Shown: positions 25,480-36,629 of the stretch, one piece after another
Position numbering within the stretch: position 1 is the stretch's first letter
How the letters are laid out: the number at the start of each line of letters is the position of its first letter
Source of the DNA: Mytilus galloprovincialis
Lineage: Eukaryota; Mollusca; Bivalvia; Mytilida; Mytilidae
Direction: 5' to 3'
Length of the DNA stretch: 64,000 bases
Assembly: GCF_965363235.1 (NCBI RefSeq)
Contig: NC_134851.1
Coordinates: forward strand, 26,838,847 to 26,902,846
Made by a program: the position numbers and the translations under genes
The notes under the pieces: generated by a model
The model's input: the letters and a program-made list of their open reading frames with translations, nothing else
Databases searched by the model: none
Told to the model about the DNA's origin: nothing

Positions 25480-25560
25480 CTAGTGAACCGTATCACTGAG
25501 CGCCGAAATCCTTACTCAGGCGCTTCCGGTTGTCCTACTGTTCGTCGTTTCAAAATTATT
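25400..25560. promoter_or_regulatory. CpG-rich promoter-like block
   Basis: In a very AT-rich region this block has many CpG dinucleotides, an aatggccgccat element resembling a YY1 site and two gacgt elements resembling CRE half-sites. It sits between the candidate minus-strand exon and C1q gene 1 and could be a divergent promoter. This is inference from composition only. Confidence 0.3.
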
Positions 25561-26180
25561 ATCAAATGTCATAGTTAGTTTCACATCCTATTTTAAGAAT
25601 AAGCTCAATTATCTCATTTTGCAATTCATTTTTTTATTAATTATATCTGTTGTCTGGTGTCTAAAATTATAGTATTACCCCATTTATTATAAAAGTACAG
25701 ATTTAATTCTCTTTTACAATCCAAACTAGTTTTGTAATTAAGTAAATTGATAGTTACCAATATTTATTTTACGTCATCAAGTGTTTTTTCTCCATCATCA
25801 ATTAAGGAGGAAATGTGTTTTTGAATATTTGTAACTCAATTGACCATGTTTTCTTTATTTGTTGCTTCATTATCTCAGTCATAACTAATCATTCCTCATG
25901 TTATCTTTTCTCTTTAAACATTAGGGTACTGTCTCAGGTGAAATGAATAGTACAGATAAACGTTTATGCATTCAATTTAAAACAATTAGTTAATTAGGAG
26001 TTTATATTGTTGCTAATTTAATGAAGAAGTATAATTCTTGTTTTGGATGATGTTGATTAACTAACACGCGTTCTTGTTTAATAAAGAATCATTATCGTAT
26101 TGTTTGTACTATTATTATACCAATTATGAATCATTTACCGTTATCACTTTTTCACACAAAAGTAGTGTACCTTCAATTGA

Positions 26181-26188
26181 TATAAAAG
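26181..26188 (+). promoter_or_regulatory. TATA box of C1q gene 1
   Basis: TATAAAAG lies 63 bp upstream of the ATG at 26251. The surrounding sequence (gtgtaccttcaattgatata, then aaaggaac and ctccgaacatcaa) is similar to the block around 56640 upstream of a second signal-peptide exon (gtgttacgttcacttgatata, then aaagttac and ctccacattcaa). That conservation supports a real core promoter. Confidence 0.6.
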
Positions 26189-26250
26189 GAACATTTCTCC
26201 GAACATCAATTATTTGAAAACATAGGACTGGTGCTTTTAATAAGGGAAAT

Positions 26251-29200
26251 ATGTTTTTGATGTTGTGTCTTGTATTGGTAGTTACCATGGTATTAACCAT
26301 ACCATATACAGTACTTGCTAGACCTTGTTCTAGTAAAGACTGTTTGGAAAATCGAAAGCCGTTAGTGTCCGATAACTGGAAGGCTCCGTTGATAGCCGAA
26401 CTAGACGTGTCAACTATGAACCAGCAACTGAAGGAATACATCGATGACAGCATTAATTATACATTCACTCACAATGTCGAGAAGGAAGACCTCGAATGGA
26501 AAAATAACATTACTGGATATTTCGGTAAGATTGTATTTCTATATTGTATATCCATTAACATTTCCCTAGTTAAGATTGCAGACAGAAAAACGCTGGTTTC
26601 AAATTCTCGAAAGCATATTTTAAAACAGTTTAAAATTAAGCTACTGTGAAAACAAATTAGATATTATTTATATACTGACATCATAGATTTAAATTATATA
26701 AGAGTGATCCAAATTTTTGATAATACGAATCTGATTTGATATTTTATAAAAGAGTTGGAAAACATACCAGAGGCACACTCAAACTTATAAATCGAAAATA
26801 TATTGGCAAATCGACAAACAATACATACGTGTACGCAGACATACTCCCCGTTATAATACATTACGATAAACGAACATCTTATTAGAAAAACAAAGTAAAA
26901 TAAGATGTTTATATAGAGTTATCATGGTTATGGCCAAATAAGATTGAAAATCAAAGAGAGTGATCTGTCATTTAGTATAAAGCTGTTATTAGTGACAGAC
27001 ATAGAAAATGATGAATGTATTAAAAAATCAAAATGTGCTTCTCATAATAATCTGTATTTTATACAAGCAATTATAAGTCAGAGAAACAATCGCACATCAG
27101 CTAACTGACCACTGCACATCAGTAAAAGGACCATATCACTTACGCAGAGACCTTCGTACATGATCATCGCCTTCAGCGTCCCTTCGCACATTCGAATTCT
27201 AAATATACATGATAGATATAAACTCAATATAGTATATTTTATATGAAACCCATTTAGACTATTTGTCGGTTGCTGAAGTTAAAACCTGCTGTTGTTGAAT
27301 TGTCTTTGGGAGGGAAAAATGTCACTTTATAAAAAAATCCTTCTGTTTAAAACAAAAAACAGATACCGTTTAAGACAGCCTTATATCTTGACTTACATAT
27401 AGAAATTGACAATGCTAGTTGGCTAAAAACGAAACTGTACGACAACAGAGATGACTTCAGCTTCCCAATTGGAATTTTTGTTCATTTCTATGTAACAATA
27501 TTCCGGCAGCGTCGGCATACAGAGGGCTTTTATTTACTTTATAGAAGGTTGCTCCTCACAAGGTATCGTTTAAATTAAGAGCTCCAAGTGGTGAAATAGA
27601 AATCATTCCTTCGTTTCACAGATGATAACAGATATGTTCTTAATGTCGTAAATACATTCCAGTCCAATTTCCCCCCAAATCAACTACCTTGTTAGACTTA
27701 CTACCGGGTATATACGAAAAAAAAAACACACCATGGGTGCCATATGTTGAGCAGGATCTGTTTACCCGTCCGGAGCAGCTGAACTCATCAACTAATGGCC
27801 GTTAATTTCTAAAACAATGTCGACTATTAGTTGTAAGCCGACAGAGGAATGTGTTTATCGATCTATGATTTGATTGGTGTCAAGTTTCAACGATTCAATC
27901 ATTATGTTTACCAATGCAAATTATAACAATGAAAGGACACCATTTATATGCTAATTCAAAGAAAAATGCTTGCAATTTCTATCGTTATGAGATAAATTAA
28001 ACAGATTTCAAATAAAGAAGCGAAGTTTTTTTAATCATAATTTGCTGGTTTGCTAAATGTAAATTGAGCAATGTGATTACGAAATGAAATACTAAACGAT
28101 AGGTGGACGAAAGCGATGTATTTATAAAAAGAAGATGTGTTATGATTGTCAATGAGACAACTTTAAGGTCACCGGACAACGTTCAACAATGCACGGAACC
28201 AATGCAGCATAATTAGCTACAAAGGCCCTAAATGACATATGCAAAACAATTCAAACTGAAAAACTTTTAACTTGATTGAAGGCGCCAACCCTCTTCTAAA
28301 ATGGAACAGTGATGTAACAGTACAGCCTCAGAACAAACTATAAAAATCAGGTGAAAAAGTCCTTACTCATCAAATGGATGGATGCAAATACAAGTACAAA
28401 AACAAATGTGCATCTACATGATCTAGTAAACGTTGACGAAGGATAATGTATCCCAACAACAAAAAACAAACCGTACAGATCTGAATGCACGCAGATCCTG
28501 AGAGCTAGTTCTAATCATATAACAATATGCATATTATACAATTACGTTTAGACTTTAATTTATCTTATTTCAGAATCAGTGATTGATTTAAAAATGTTAA
28601 ACTTGGAACGAAGAATAAGTGAGCAATCAAAAGCATCTGAAAATCTGCCAGAGGTAGTTCGTGAACATACACAGAAAGGTAAGCTGTACCATCAATGCAA
28701 TTTCCTAACAACTCACTATTAATTGATTAATAAATAATTCATGGAAGTCATAGATTTTTTGGACCTTTACACATGGCCTGAGCCGTAATATTCGAAGGAG
28801 TAGGGGCATTAAGACCTGGTTTTGGCCCTTGAAAATTAAATGTTTGATAACTTTTTCAAATTGGCAAATAATGTTTAGACATGCATAGTGTCAAAACATA
28901 TAAATAAAAAAACATTATGATTCGTATGTGATGACGTTACAATTACGTCATAATATGTACTACTTTCTATTTTTATATCTGTTGTGGAAACATCGTGCGC
29001 AGCCAAGAAAAAAAAAAATTTAACAAAAATTATTATAATTTTTGACAATATGTCACCAAATTTAAATTGTTTCTTGGGTGCGCACATACTTTTTCAATCT
29101 AAAAAATACAATTTGATGAAAAACAAGGAAAATCACGATATTTTAAAAAATATGCAAATTAAGGTACCAGTCTTGTATTTCAACAGTGCATTTTTTTCTG

Positions 29201-32200
29201 AATTTTTTTCTGAACTCAATTTATTATGTTTGATTATAGGTTTATGTTGAATTGAAATATATATATAGACTTTTAAAAAATCTTGCATCTTTTGGTGGGG
29301 ATCAATCCAGAAAAGTGGAAGGATATCATGTTTACTGGAAGTGGTGCGGCCTAGTAAAAACAGCAAACAGAAGTAGAAAAAAAATGTTTTGACTTCAGGA
29401 TTACGTAACTTTTTATTCCACTTTTTTTTCGATTAAATCACAATTTTACACTGGTACATACATGATATGAATATGATTTTTTTCTATGTAGCATTTTTAT
29501 TTTTTTATTTTCAAAGATCAGCTGTTTTACATGTAAGCCTATGAGGCATTCAATTAAAAGACTGCAACCTTAAGTCAGGATTTGTTGCCATGGTAACTTG
29601 TTCAATGTCAAAAATTGTTTTGTTTTTCTGAATACCTTTTACCTTAGATACTTTTCAGTAATTTGAAAATATGTACGATAACTTTTAAATTTGCGGTAAT
29701 TTTTGGGCCAAATAAGGGCCTTATTGTCCCTATCCTTTTATCCTGAGCGTCAGTGAATATCACGGCCCAGGCCATGTGTAAATGTCTAACAAAACTACGG
29801 CTTCCATGGATAATTTCGATTCTTATTAGACAAGCACGGTAATTTTATAACTGAATGTAAGGTTAGATTGCCATGGTAATGCTGTTATAATGTACCCTTT
29901 TCAAGACAAAAGCTACACATTTCAAATCAATCTAAGTCTTGCTTAAATTTTTACTTCAAAACTTGAAGGGAAATATGTGTTTAATCCTCATTATTCATAA
30001 CCCAAAAATGTTTTTCGTTTCCATGTATTTACTGTCAAATTCACAGCTGACATGTCGTAACTAATGAGTGAGTCGTTATGCTGACTTGCTGATACCGACA
30101 ATTTTTCAAATTATGCAATAGAAAGAAAAGGAACAACAACTGCCTCAAAACCCGATGTTAATGAGATATTTCTAGTATCCGATATTAGGTCGTATGCGTC
30201 ACGGAAAACGTTCAGCTTGACATGTTTCTTTCGTATGATCTAATTTTTTTAAATGACGTTAATAAGTCAAGTTTATATACGAGATTTCATGGAATTTATA
30301 TTCTTTCATTTTGTACATTTTTAAAGCTCTTGTGCATTATTTATTTTTATCATGCATTAATAGGAATAACGATTCTTTTGTTTCTTTCTAAATTTCAATT
30401 TGAACGCAACGAAATCAACATATCATTTGCATATAATTTACGAAACATGTGAATTTACGTGAGAGGTAAATAGTAACAGCAGTATGTTATCTCTGAGTCT
30501 GTGATAGTTAAAGATATATCGAGAATATTATCACACTGCTGTTTATTAAGGGAAAGACGCAGGCATATTAGACACTGTTAGAATTATATATAAATGTGTC
30601 CTTTGAATGTTTCATTGTCTTTTATATGTAACAAAATATTCATAGTAGTCGTCCAACCTCTACTCTACGAATAATTTGAACAAACAAAACCAAAAAAAAA
30701 ATGGAGATAAACAAAAAGGGAAATTGTGTTGTTTACTATGTCAAACGACTCTTTATTGTTTGTGAATGACGATTTGTATAATTACACATATGTACATCTT
30801 ACAACTAGTATACAAAGAGAGACAACTTAAGATGAAACATGTTCAGCAAGATAAGACCTAGAAATATTTCAACGTTATCGAAATAGTGACGTTCCCCGTA
30901 ATGGTATTTTTTCATCTTGTTGTTTTTTGCATTGTTATATCAACACATTACTATTAGATAGTAGGTAGAAAATAATAAACCAAAATGTTCAGTAATATGT
31001 TTGATCAACAAATTAGTCACAATACCAAAATGCTGTTGCAATATACTTATTTGAATTGTTGAGTCATTAGTTAATGATTTGCAACCAATTTTTGTGTAAC
31101 AATAGTTGAAAAAACAACTATTTATATCTCAAAAAGGCAAGTTAAACATGATCTACAAATAAATCAAGAAACTGTCATTAAATTATTAGTTTGAGTTATT
31201 GTCGATGATATTTACTCATATTTATGGGAAACAATATCCACCAAAAAACCAATTAGCATAAATAAGGAAAAAGTAACAGAGAATGATTTGAAGAAATATT
31301 ATTCCGTTCGAAATGTTTGTTACTTTCTCAAAAGAGTATAAAAGTAAAAAAAAATGTGTTTTTCTCATTAAAATGCAAAGCTCACTAAAATATATCCAAA
31401 ACAGTCATAAAGGTGTATAATTCTTTACATGATTGAGAGACCATTTCAATTATAAATTTGTCATTCCAAGTACAAATCGAATCTTGTACGTTTGTCTATT
31501 TGTCTGTTTGTCTTTTTTAGCCATGGCGTTGTCAGTTTATTTTCGAATCATAAGTTTGAATGGCCCTTTGATATCGTTCTCCTCTCCTTTCGAATACTTG
31601 TTAAAAGGAATGGTTTATTTAATCACATAAGAATGAACAAAATTAGTTGCTATGTGATGGTGTTCGAAAATGCGCTAATTTAACAATTGCTTGGTGTTAA
31701 GCATGTAAAGTATTACTGTAATGTGATTAGTAGTATGCCAATTAAAAGTGTCAACATCTTAATTCACTGCATGTAAATGACTGTACTATTTGGCAAAACA
31801 AGGTTTTGATAGTACTTTATACATTTGAATGATACAAGATACATCTAAGTACCGAATGTCAATAATAATTTTGAGTGAACAAAACCCGCACTAAATGTTT
31901 ATGTAAGTTGTAGCCAGAAAAAAAAATCTTATAAGCAAGTCATATACAAAATTTCATCGCAGCTGCCGTGTACTTTAAAGATAATCAAACAATATTTAGC
32001 ATAGGTTTACGTTGAAAGATAAATGCTGGGAACATTTGCAATTACCCCTGTGACAGTTTTACAAACTAAGATGCATCTGTGATTTAAGTAAAACGCGTAA
32101 AACAAAGAACGTTTTTTAAACGAAGTATAAAGATACATTCTATCGCAATCCAACAAAACCCCATTATGGAAATTGTAACTGGTTATATTCCTGTTTATCA

Positions 32201-32827
32201 ATAACCAATATATAACTTTTACACGTATATATACCTACCAATGACACGGAATAACATACAAACATATATTGAAAGTTGGATGTCACCATAATGCTCGATT
32301 CTAACTCTATGCACATGCTGTAAGGTTACATGTAATGCAAAAAGCACATTACCAAAAGTTATCATCATTGATTTTATACCTTTATAGAATACTATATTGG
32401 ATATCCGCTGTAGACTTTTTTCAGGATACCTATTGCAGTTTAACTATTGAAATTGTTTTCTATTTCAGCTGGATTCACAGCGTGTGAAGGACAAATGGGA
32501 TCTGACGGAAGAATACAGTTTACATCTGTTAAATCATCACATGGTATTTCTATGATATCTTCGTATCGCGATGGAAAGTTTATTGCTCCTAAAGCAGGAT
32601 TTTATCTTGTGTTATCGAATATCCTTTCAAACAGTCAACAGGGGTTTTTCATACGAAAGAATGGTACGGAAATAGCTATGGCTTGGTCCCACCATCGTGA
32701 TTTGAATACAATTTCATTGTACAACGCTCCTTTATTAGCGTTTACGGAATTGTCAGTTAATGATGTGATCACTGTTGAAGGACAAAGTTTAGATCATTCA
32801 AGCTGCCTTACAATAGTTCAGCTTTGA
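26251..32827 (+). CDS. C1q gene 1: secreted coiled-coil C1q-domain protein (245 aa, 3 exons)
   Basis: Exons are 26251-26524, 28574-28678 and 32469-32827. Donors are G|GTAAG at both introns and acceptors are TTTCAG. Both introns are phase 1, and the spliced length is 738 nt including the stop. An in-frame TGA 36 bases upstream supports the ATG. Residues 1-23 are a signal peptide (MFLMLCLVLVVTMVLTIPYT...), followed by RPCSSKDC, a likely inter-chain cysteine pair. Residues 60-126 are charged and helical, with the heptad-like stretch SVIDLKMLNLERRISEQ in exon 2. There are two N-glycosylation sequons (NYT, NIT). Residues 127-245 form one C1q jelly-roll domain: GFTACEG start, GKFIAPKAGFYLVL core, and an SSCLTIVQL end in place of the usual C1q C-terminus. 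Secreted C1q-domain proteins of mussels bind microbial surfaces, and such a role is likely here but inferred. Polyadenylation signals lie at 33066 and 33173. Confidence 0.85.
27395..27800 (+). mobile_element. Fossil reverse-transcriptase element fragment in intron 1 of gene 1
   Basis: Parts of the sequence resemble the C-terminal region of a reverse transcriptase common in bivalves (residues such as SWLKTKLYDNRDDFSFPIG). They are followed by a 3' untranslated block containing gagcaggatctgtttacccg, which recurs with a similar tail at about 41000, 42720 and 47360. The class (Penelope-like or other non-LTR) is uncertain. It is clearly broken and old. Confidence 0.45.
28125..28275 (+). repeat. 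Interspersed mussel repeat M1, diverged copy in intron 1 of gene 1
   Basis: gaagatgtgttatgattgtc, then aatgagacaact, gttcaacaatgca and agctacaaaggccct match the M1 consensus seen at 23545, with more substitutions. Confidence 0.65.
28739..29810. mobile_element. Non-autonomous TIR element, ~1.07 kb, in intron 2 of gene 1
   Basis: Ends form long imperfect inverted repeats of about 110 bp. The left end reads tcatggaagtcatagatttt ... ttacacatggcctgagccgt, and the right end is the complement of ccatggaagccgtagttttg ... ttacacatggcctgggccgt. They remain alignable through the ggccctt block. Target duplication is unclear and no transposase is seen. Short open frames inside are not supported. Superfamily unassigned. 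Confidence 0.6.
29811..31470. other. Intron 2 of gene 1, AT-rich, no gene recognised
   Basis: Low-complexity AT-rich sequence with scattered short frames. The 76-codon frame at 30222-30452 is hydrophobic by composition only. No splice-bounded coding block or repeat shared with the rest of the window was found. Confidence 0.4.
31478..31610 (+). mobile_element. 3' end fragment of the fossil reverse-transcriptase element family
   Basis: tttgtctgtttgtctttttt followed by agccatggcgttgtcagtttattttcg matches the 3' untranslated tails near 41150, 42870 and 47500. It explains the two overlapping open frames here. Broken fragment only. Confidence 0.5.
32469..32827 (+). CDS. Terminal C1q-domain exon of gene 1
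   Basis: A single 359-nt exon encodes the whole C1q head, beginning at phase 1 after TATTTCAG and ending with TGA. Visible C1q hallmarks are IQFTSVKSSHG in strand A/A', DGKFIAPKAGFYLVLSNIL in the conserved aromatic core, FFIRKNG, and a C-terminal strand containing SSCLTIVQL. The exon has exactly the same length and phase as the gene 2 head exon (43816-44174), showing direct paralogy. Confidence 0.9.
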
Positions 32828-33215
32828 CATATCTATATTAAGAGCTTAGAATGAAAATCTAATGATACGCAACATATCTGAAGTAGAACATTCATGAGTG
32901 AATATGACATAATATCAATAACAAACACTGTACAATGTCAACTAGATATTCAAATCTTTTAATTTTTCGCATCAGATTCACAATGTGTTTGATGAGTGTA
33001 AAATACGTTAGTTAATAGTATAGGCGGATACAGACTTTTCAATTGTTTGTGAATTTTGGCCAGAGAATAAATATCCATTTATGTAAAATCATGCACAGTC
33101 ATCCATTTAATATTACAATACAAGCCGTAGAGCAATAACGAGTAATTTTAGTCTGCACATTGTATATCATTCAATAAAGTATTCCAGAATGTTTATCTGT
33201 TTGTTCTTTTGTTTT

Positions 33216-33760
33216 TCATGTTTGACTGTGTGATTTATCCATTTTTATATCAAAAATCTCACCTTGGTCTTTGTGCATATTCAACAAAGCACACTCTCCA
33301 ACATTATAGACGGTAATTGAATCCTTGGCAAACATTTCTGTTTTGCTGATCTTGTGCTGCTGATTATTTAGCCAGATTATTTCACAACACAAAAGGGAAA
33401 AACATAAAAAAATCCTCATTTAGGGGCAACCACTCCCATACAGTCTTCTTACTATAACATACAAGTTTATCTCGTTTGTAGATCTTGACTTGCTGATTGT
33501 GTTTGTGATTTGAAAAGTCTTTTTATCTATTATATTTTTTATCATAAAAGGAAAAATGCAAAACAATGGCAAAAATCGTCATTAATGGGCAATAACTCCA
33601 ACAAAGAGTCATCAGACTACTTACTCTATAATGTTTTAATTACAATACTTGACTTGCTGATCAGTAACGGCCTGTACTCTCAGATCTGTACTCAGTGTCG
33701 TTTTTCTTGTAGGGATGTACACGTTCCAACCCACGTCAAATCTGTGATTTTGTAAGATGT
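33216..33760. repeat. Diverged repeat with recurring acttgctgat motif
   Basis: gcaaaacaatggcaaaaatc, cgtcattaatgggcaataac and ttgacttgctgatcagtaac belong to a mussel interspersed repeat I recognise. The motif cttgacttgctgat occurs twice, about 165 bp apart, suggesting two partial tandem units. It lies just downstream of gene 1's polyadenylation signals. No gene. Confidence 0.4.
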
Positions 33761-33829
33761 AAATTTATGTGTATCTATCTGAAAGGTTTTAAATACTTTT
33801 TCAACTGATTTTTATAGTTCTTTCTTATG

Positions 33830-34165
33830 TTGTACTGTAACACCACTGTCCCAGGTTAATGGAGGGCTAAAAGGATTAACCCCGCCACATTCTGTATATA
33901 TATGCCTATCCACAGTCAGGAGCCTGTAATTCAATGGTTGCAATTTGTTGCTGTGTTCAAATGGTGATATATATTTGTTTTTCGTTATTTTTTTATACAT
34001 AAATTGGGCCATTAGTTTGAGTTGTTTCACATTGTCATTTCGGGGTTATTTATAGCTGACTATGCGGTTTGGGCTTAGCACATTGATTAAGACCAAACGG
34101 TAACCTTTAGTTGTGAAATTCTGAGTCATTTGCTCTGTTGTGGAGTTTTCTTATAGGCAATCATA
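33830..34165 (-). repeat. Interspersed mussel repeat M1, minus-strand copy
   Basis: Plus-strand text ttaaccccgccacattctgt ... caggagcctgtaattcaatgg ... ttatttatagctgactatgc ... ataggcaatcatactgcat is the reverse complement of M1. It is well diverged and truncated. Confidence 0.6.
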
Positions 34166-34589
34166 CTGCATATTCTTTATATATATTAGGTAAATTATCA
34201 AAAATCAGTGAAAATCATATTACTATCTTAATCACAATAACAACAATTAACTATTTTAACAAAGAAACCGAAATGGCATACAGAAATTCGATTGACACAG
34301 AACATAGGCAAAGAAAGACAACATTAACATAATTGCTAAATGTATCAATACTCAGCCACGTCAAAAATATATTACCAAAAATGGAATAAACATATTCGAA
34401 ATACACAAAGACAAACATTGATGATCCAAATTTCCGAAAGTATTTGCCGAATACAGATAACTTTATCTATTCCTTAAGAAAATCAATATTATTTGGAGAA
34501 ATTCAATATGTTTACCAGTTTAATTACCAGCAGTTGATTATACATGTTTTTCCGATAATTCGTGTCAACACAGAAGTTATAACTAATAA

Positions 34590-35290
34590 TTAACTAGCTA
34601 TTGCTGTGACGCAGTGATTGTAAATAAACTCGTCATAGATACCAGGATTAAAACTTGTTTACGCCAGATGAACGTTTAATCTACATAGGCTTATTAGTGA
34701 AATATATTTCTATTACTGAGGTAGAAAATTCCTCTTATTTCGAAAAATTTAAAGTTTAATTAACAGTTGATTTATGATTATGACCATTTAAGTTTTGATT
34801 CATGTCAACACAGAAGTGTTGATTTAATATTGACATAACATTATTAATAAACAACTTGAATTATATTTTTTTAAATTGTCTGGTTTCTGTTTTTATAGAT
34901 TAATGATATAAATCGTATATGGTGTACTTAAATAATGATTTATGTTCATGTAATATTGTCAGTTTCCTTATGTAATATCATTTCGGATGTTTAACAAAAT
35001 TTCTTGTTTCCCGTTTTCGAGGAGTTATCATAAAAATCGTAAGAATTTTGCACCAAAAACAACAATTTTGTAGTCATTCAGTTTTGTCAATTTCCTTTCA
35101 CAATCCTATTTGTGAGTTTCAAATAAAAACATCATGAATACCAGGACTATAATTGGGTAAACCAGAGGCGTGTTTTGTCTACAAAAGACTCATACGTAAC
35201 ATTCAAATCAACCAGTTTATAACATGTATTAGGCAAAAACGTTCTTACAGGTAAGAAGAGTAGATTAAATCATTATAAATAAGACAAATC
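34590..35290 (-). repeat. Decayed fragments of the hammerhead (retrozyme) repeat family
   Basis: Two fragments carry the family signature in worn form: 34600-34700 (cgtcatagataccaggatta, then tacgccag and tctacata) and 35128-35215 (gaataccaggactataattg, then gtgttttgtctacaaaagactcat). The catalytic core is no longer recognisable in either. The second fragment sits inside the segment shared with the downstream flank of gene 2. Confidence 0.5.
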
Positions 35291-36030
35291 TATGTTACAC
35301 TGTAGTAAAACCAATTAGGGAGTCGCATGAACTCTAAGTGTAGCAAGAACGGTTGAGTTGATAGAGTAACCGAGTCCTATTATGTATGAATAACACGCCA
35401 TGTAACTCGGCCAAAAAGTATTACAATTAAAAATAGGACACAATAAGTAACTTACATCTTAGACAACTATTCTAGTATCTAAAGATCTAATACTGCATAA
35501 GCATTTCGCTTGTGAGTTAGACAGAGACATATCGTGTCGGCCAAAAGGCGTCCCTGCCAATACCTCCTTTGTTTTTGTTTGCACGAACGTTTAGTATCAA
35601 TTTTTGTCTTTAAACACCATACAATTAGAAAGAATGTTAGTGCTTAGAAATGGGAAGTTTAAAATTTGAAAGTTCAAATCATTACGATAATCATAGATTC
35701 GAACAGAAACTACCACACGATAGGACACTACTTTAATGTTAACTTAACAGAACTAACGTATTGTAAATATATTTAAGAACTTTTATCTTTAATCCTATCA
35801 CAAAAATAGGTTATATTTAGATTGATCGGTTGATTGGTTAATTATTGTTTGCTCAAAATTAAATGGGAAACGCATAACTCATATTTTGATGGAGAATACG
35901 TTAACGGGGTTAAAGTCTAAAATTCCTACAGGAACATTCATAGTCATAATTCAGTTTGTACCGCCAAGCGAAAATCATTTCTGCCAAGGGATTTTACTCA
36001 ATGGTACCATATTTCTATATCCATGTCTAT
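34870..36030. repeat. Segmental paralogue A (downstream flank of gene 1)
   Basis: Aligns colinearly, with moderate divergence, to about 44640-45740 downstream of gene 2. Shared landmarks are ctgtttttatagattaatgat, gttttcgaggagttatcata, gagtcgcatgaactctaa, gtagcaagaacggttga, ccctgccaatacctcc, cacacgataggac and tttctatatccatgtct. It is non-coding and marks the boundary of an ancient duplication that carried the C1q gene. Confidence 0.7.
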
Positions 36031-36621
36031 CCTTGAGGGACACATTTTTGTCGGAAATATTATAAAAACCGGCGCCATAATTAAAACGATCTCCAATCTT
36101 AGCTTCAGAACATGTAACTATATATATCAAAAAATAAAAGAAGTCAAACACTGCGATTTCGAAAGGTTTTGTCTTATGTTCGGCAAAAATAAATACATAA
36201 GACAAAATGAGTTCAACTGATTTTTTTCAGAAAATTTGTTTTACCGAAACGACATAAATCATTCTTGCTAGAGAAACTTACTTCAACATCAGTGAACAGA
36301 AATGTGTAACAGTTTGACTCCCTGGACATGCATTATTAAATGAATGTTGCTTGCTAAACATCGAATGAGGATTTGTATGAAATGTCTGTACCTAAAATAA
36401 TTAATTTGGTAAAATTAGCCATACTCTTCAAACCAGTGTATTGGTAAACACATAACGCAATGCACTTTAAATATAAACTTATGTCAGTAAAACTATGATT
36501 ATTGTTAGACAAAGGGGAAATTGAACACTTATCCATCTTCCGATGCACTTAATAATATTGATAACTCTTACACACTATTTGAATTACAGGGCCATTGTGC
36601 ACAGCACTGGAATTGAACATA

Positions 36622-36629
36622 TATAAAAG
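36622..36629 (+). promoter_or_regulatory. TATA-like element touching the gene 2 start codon
   Basis: TATAAAAG ends directly at the ATG of 36630. If used as a TATA box, transcription would start about 25-30 bp downstream and skip this ATG. If it is part of a 5' untranslated exon, the match is chance (an acceptor-like attacag lies at 36583-36589). Confidence 0.25.

Noticed and set aside
26124-26453. 109-codon minus-strand frame
   Set aside because: Shadow of the first exon of C1q gene 1 on the opposite strand.
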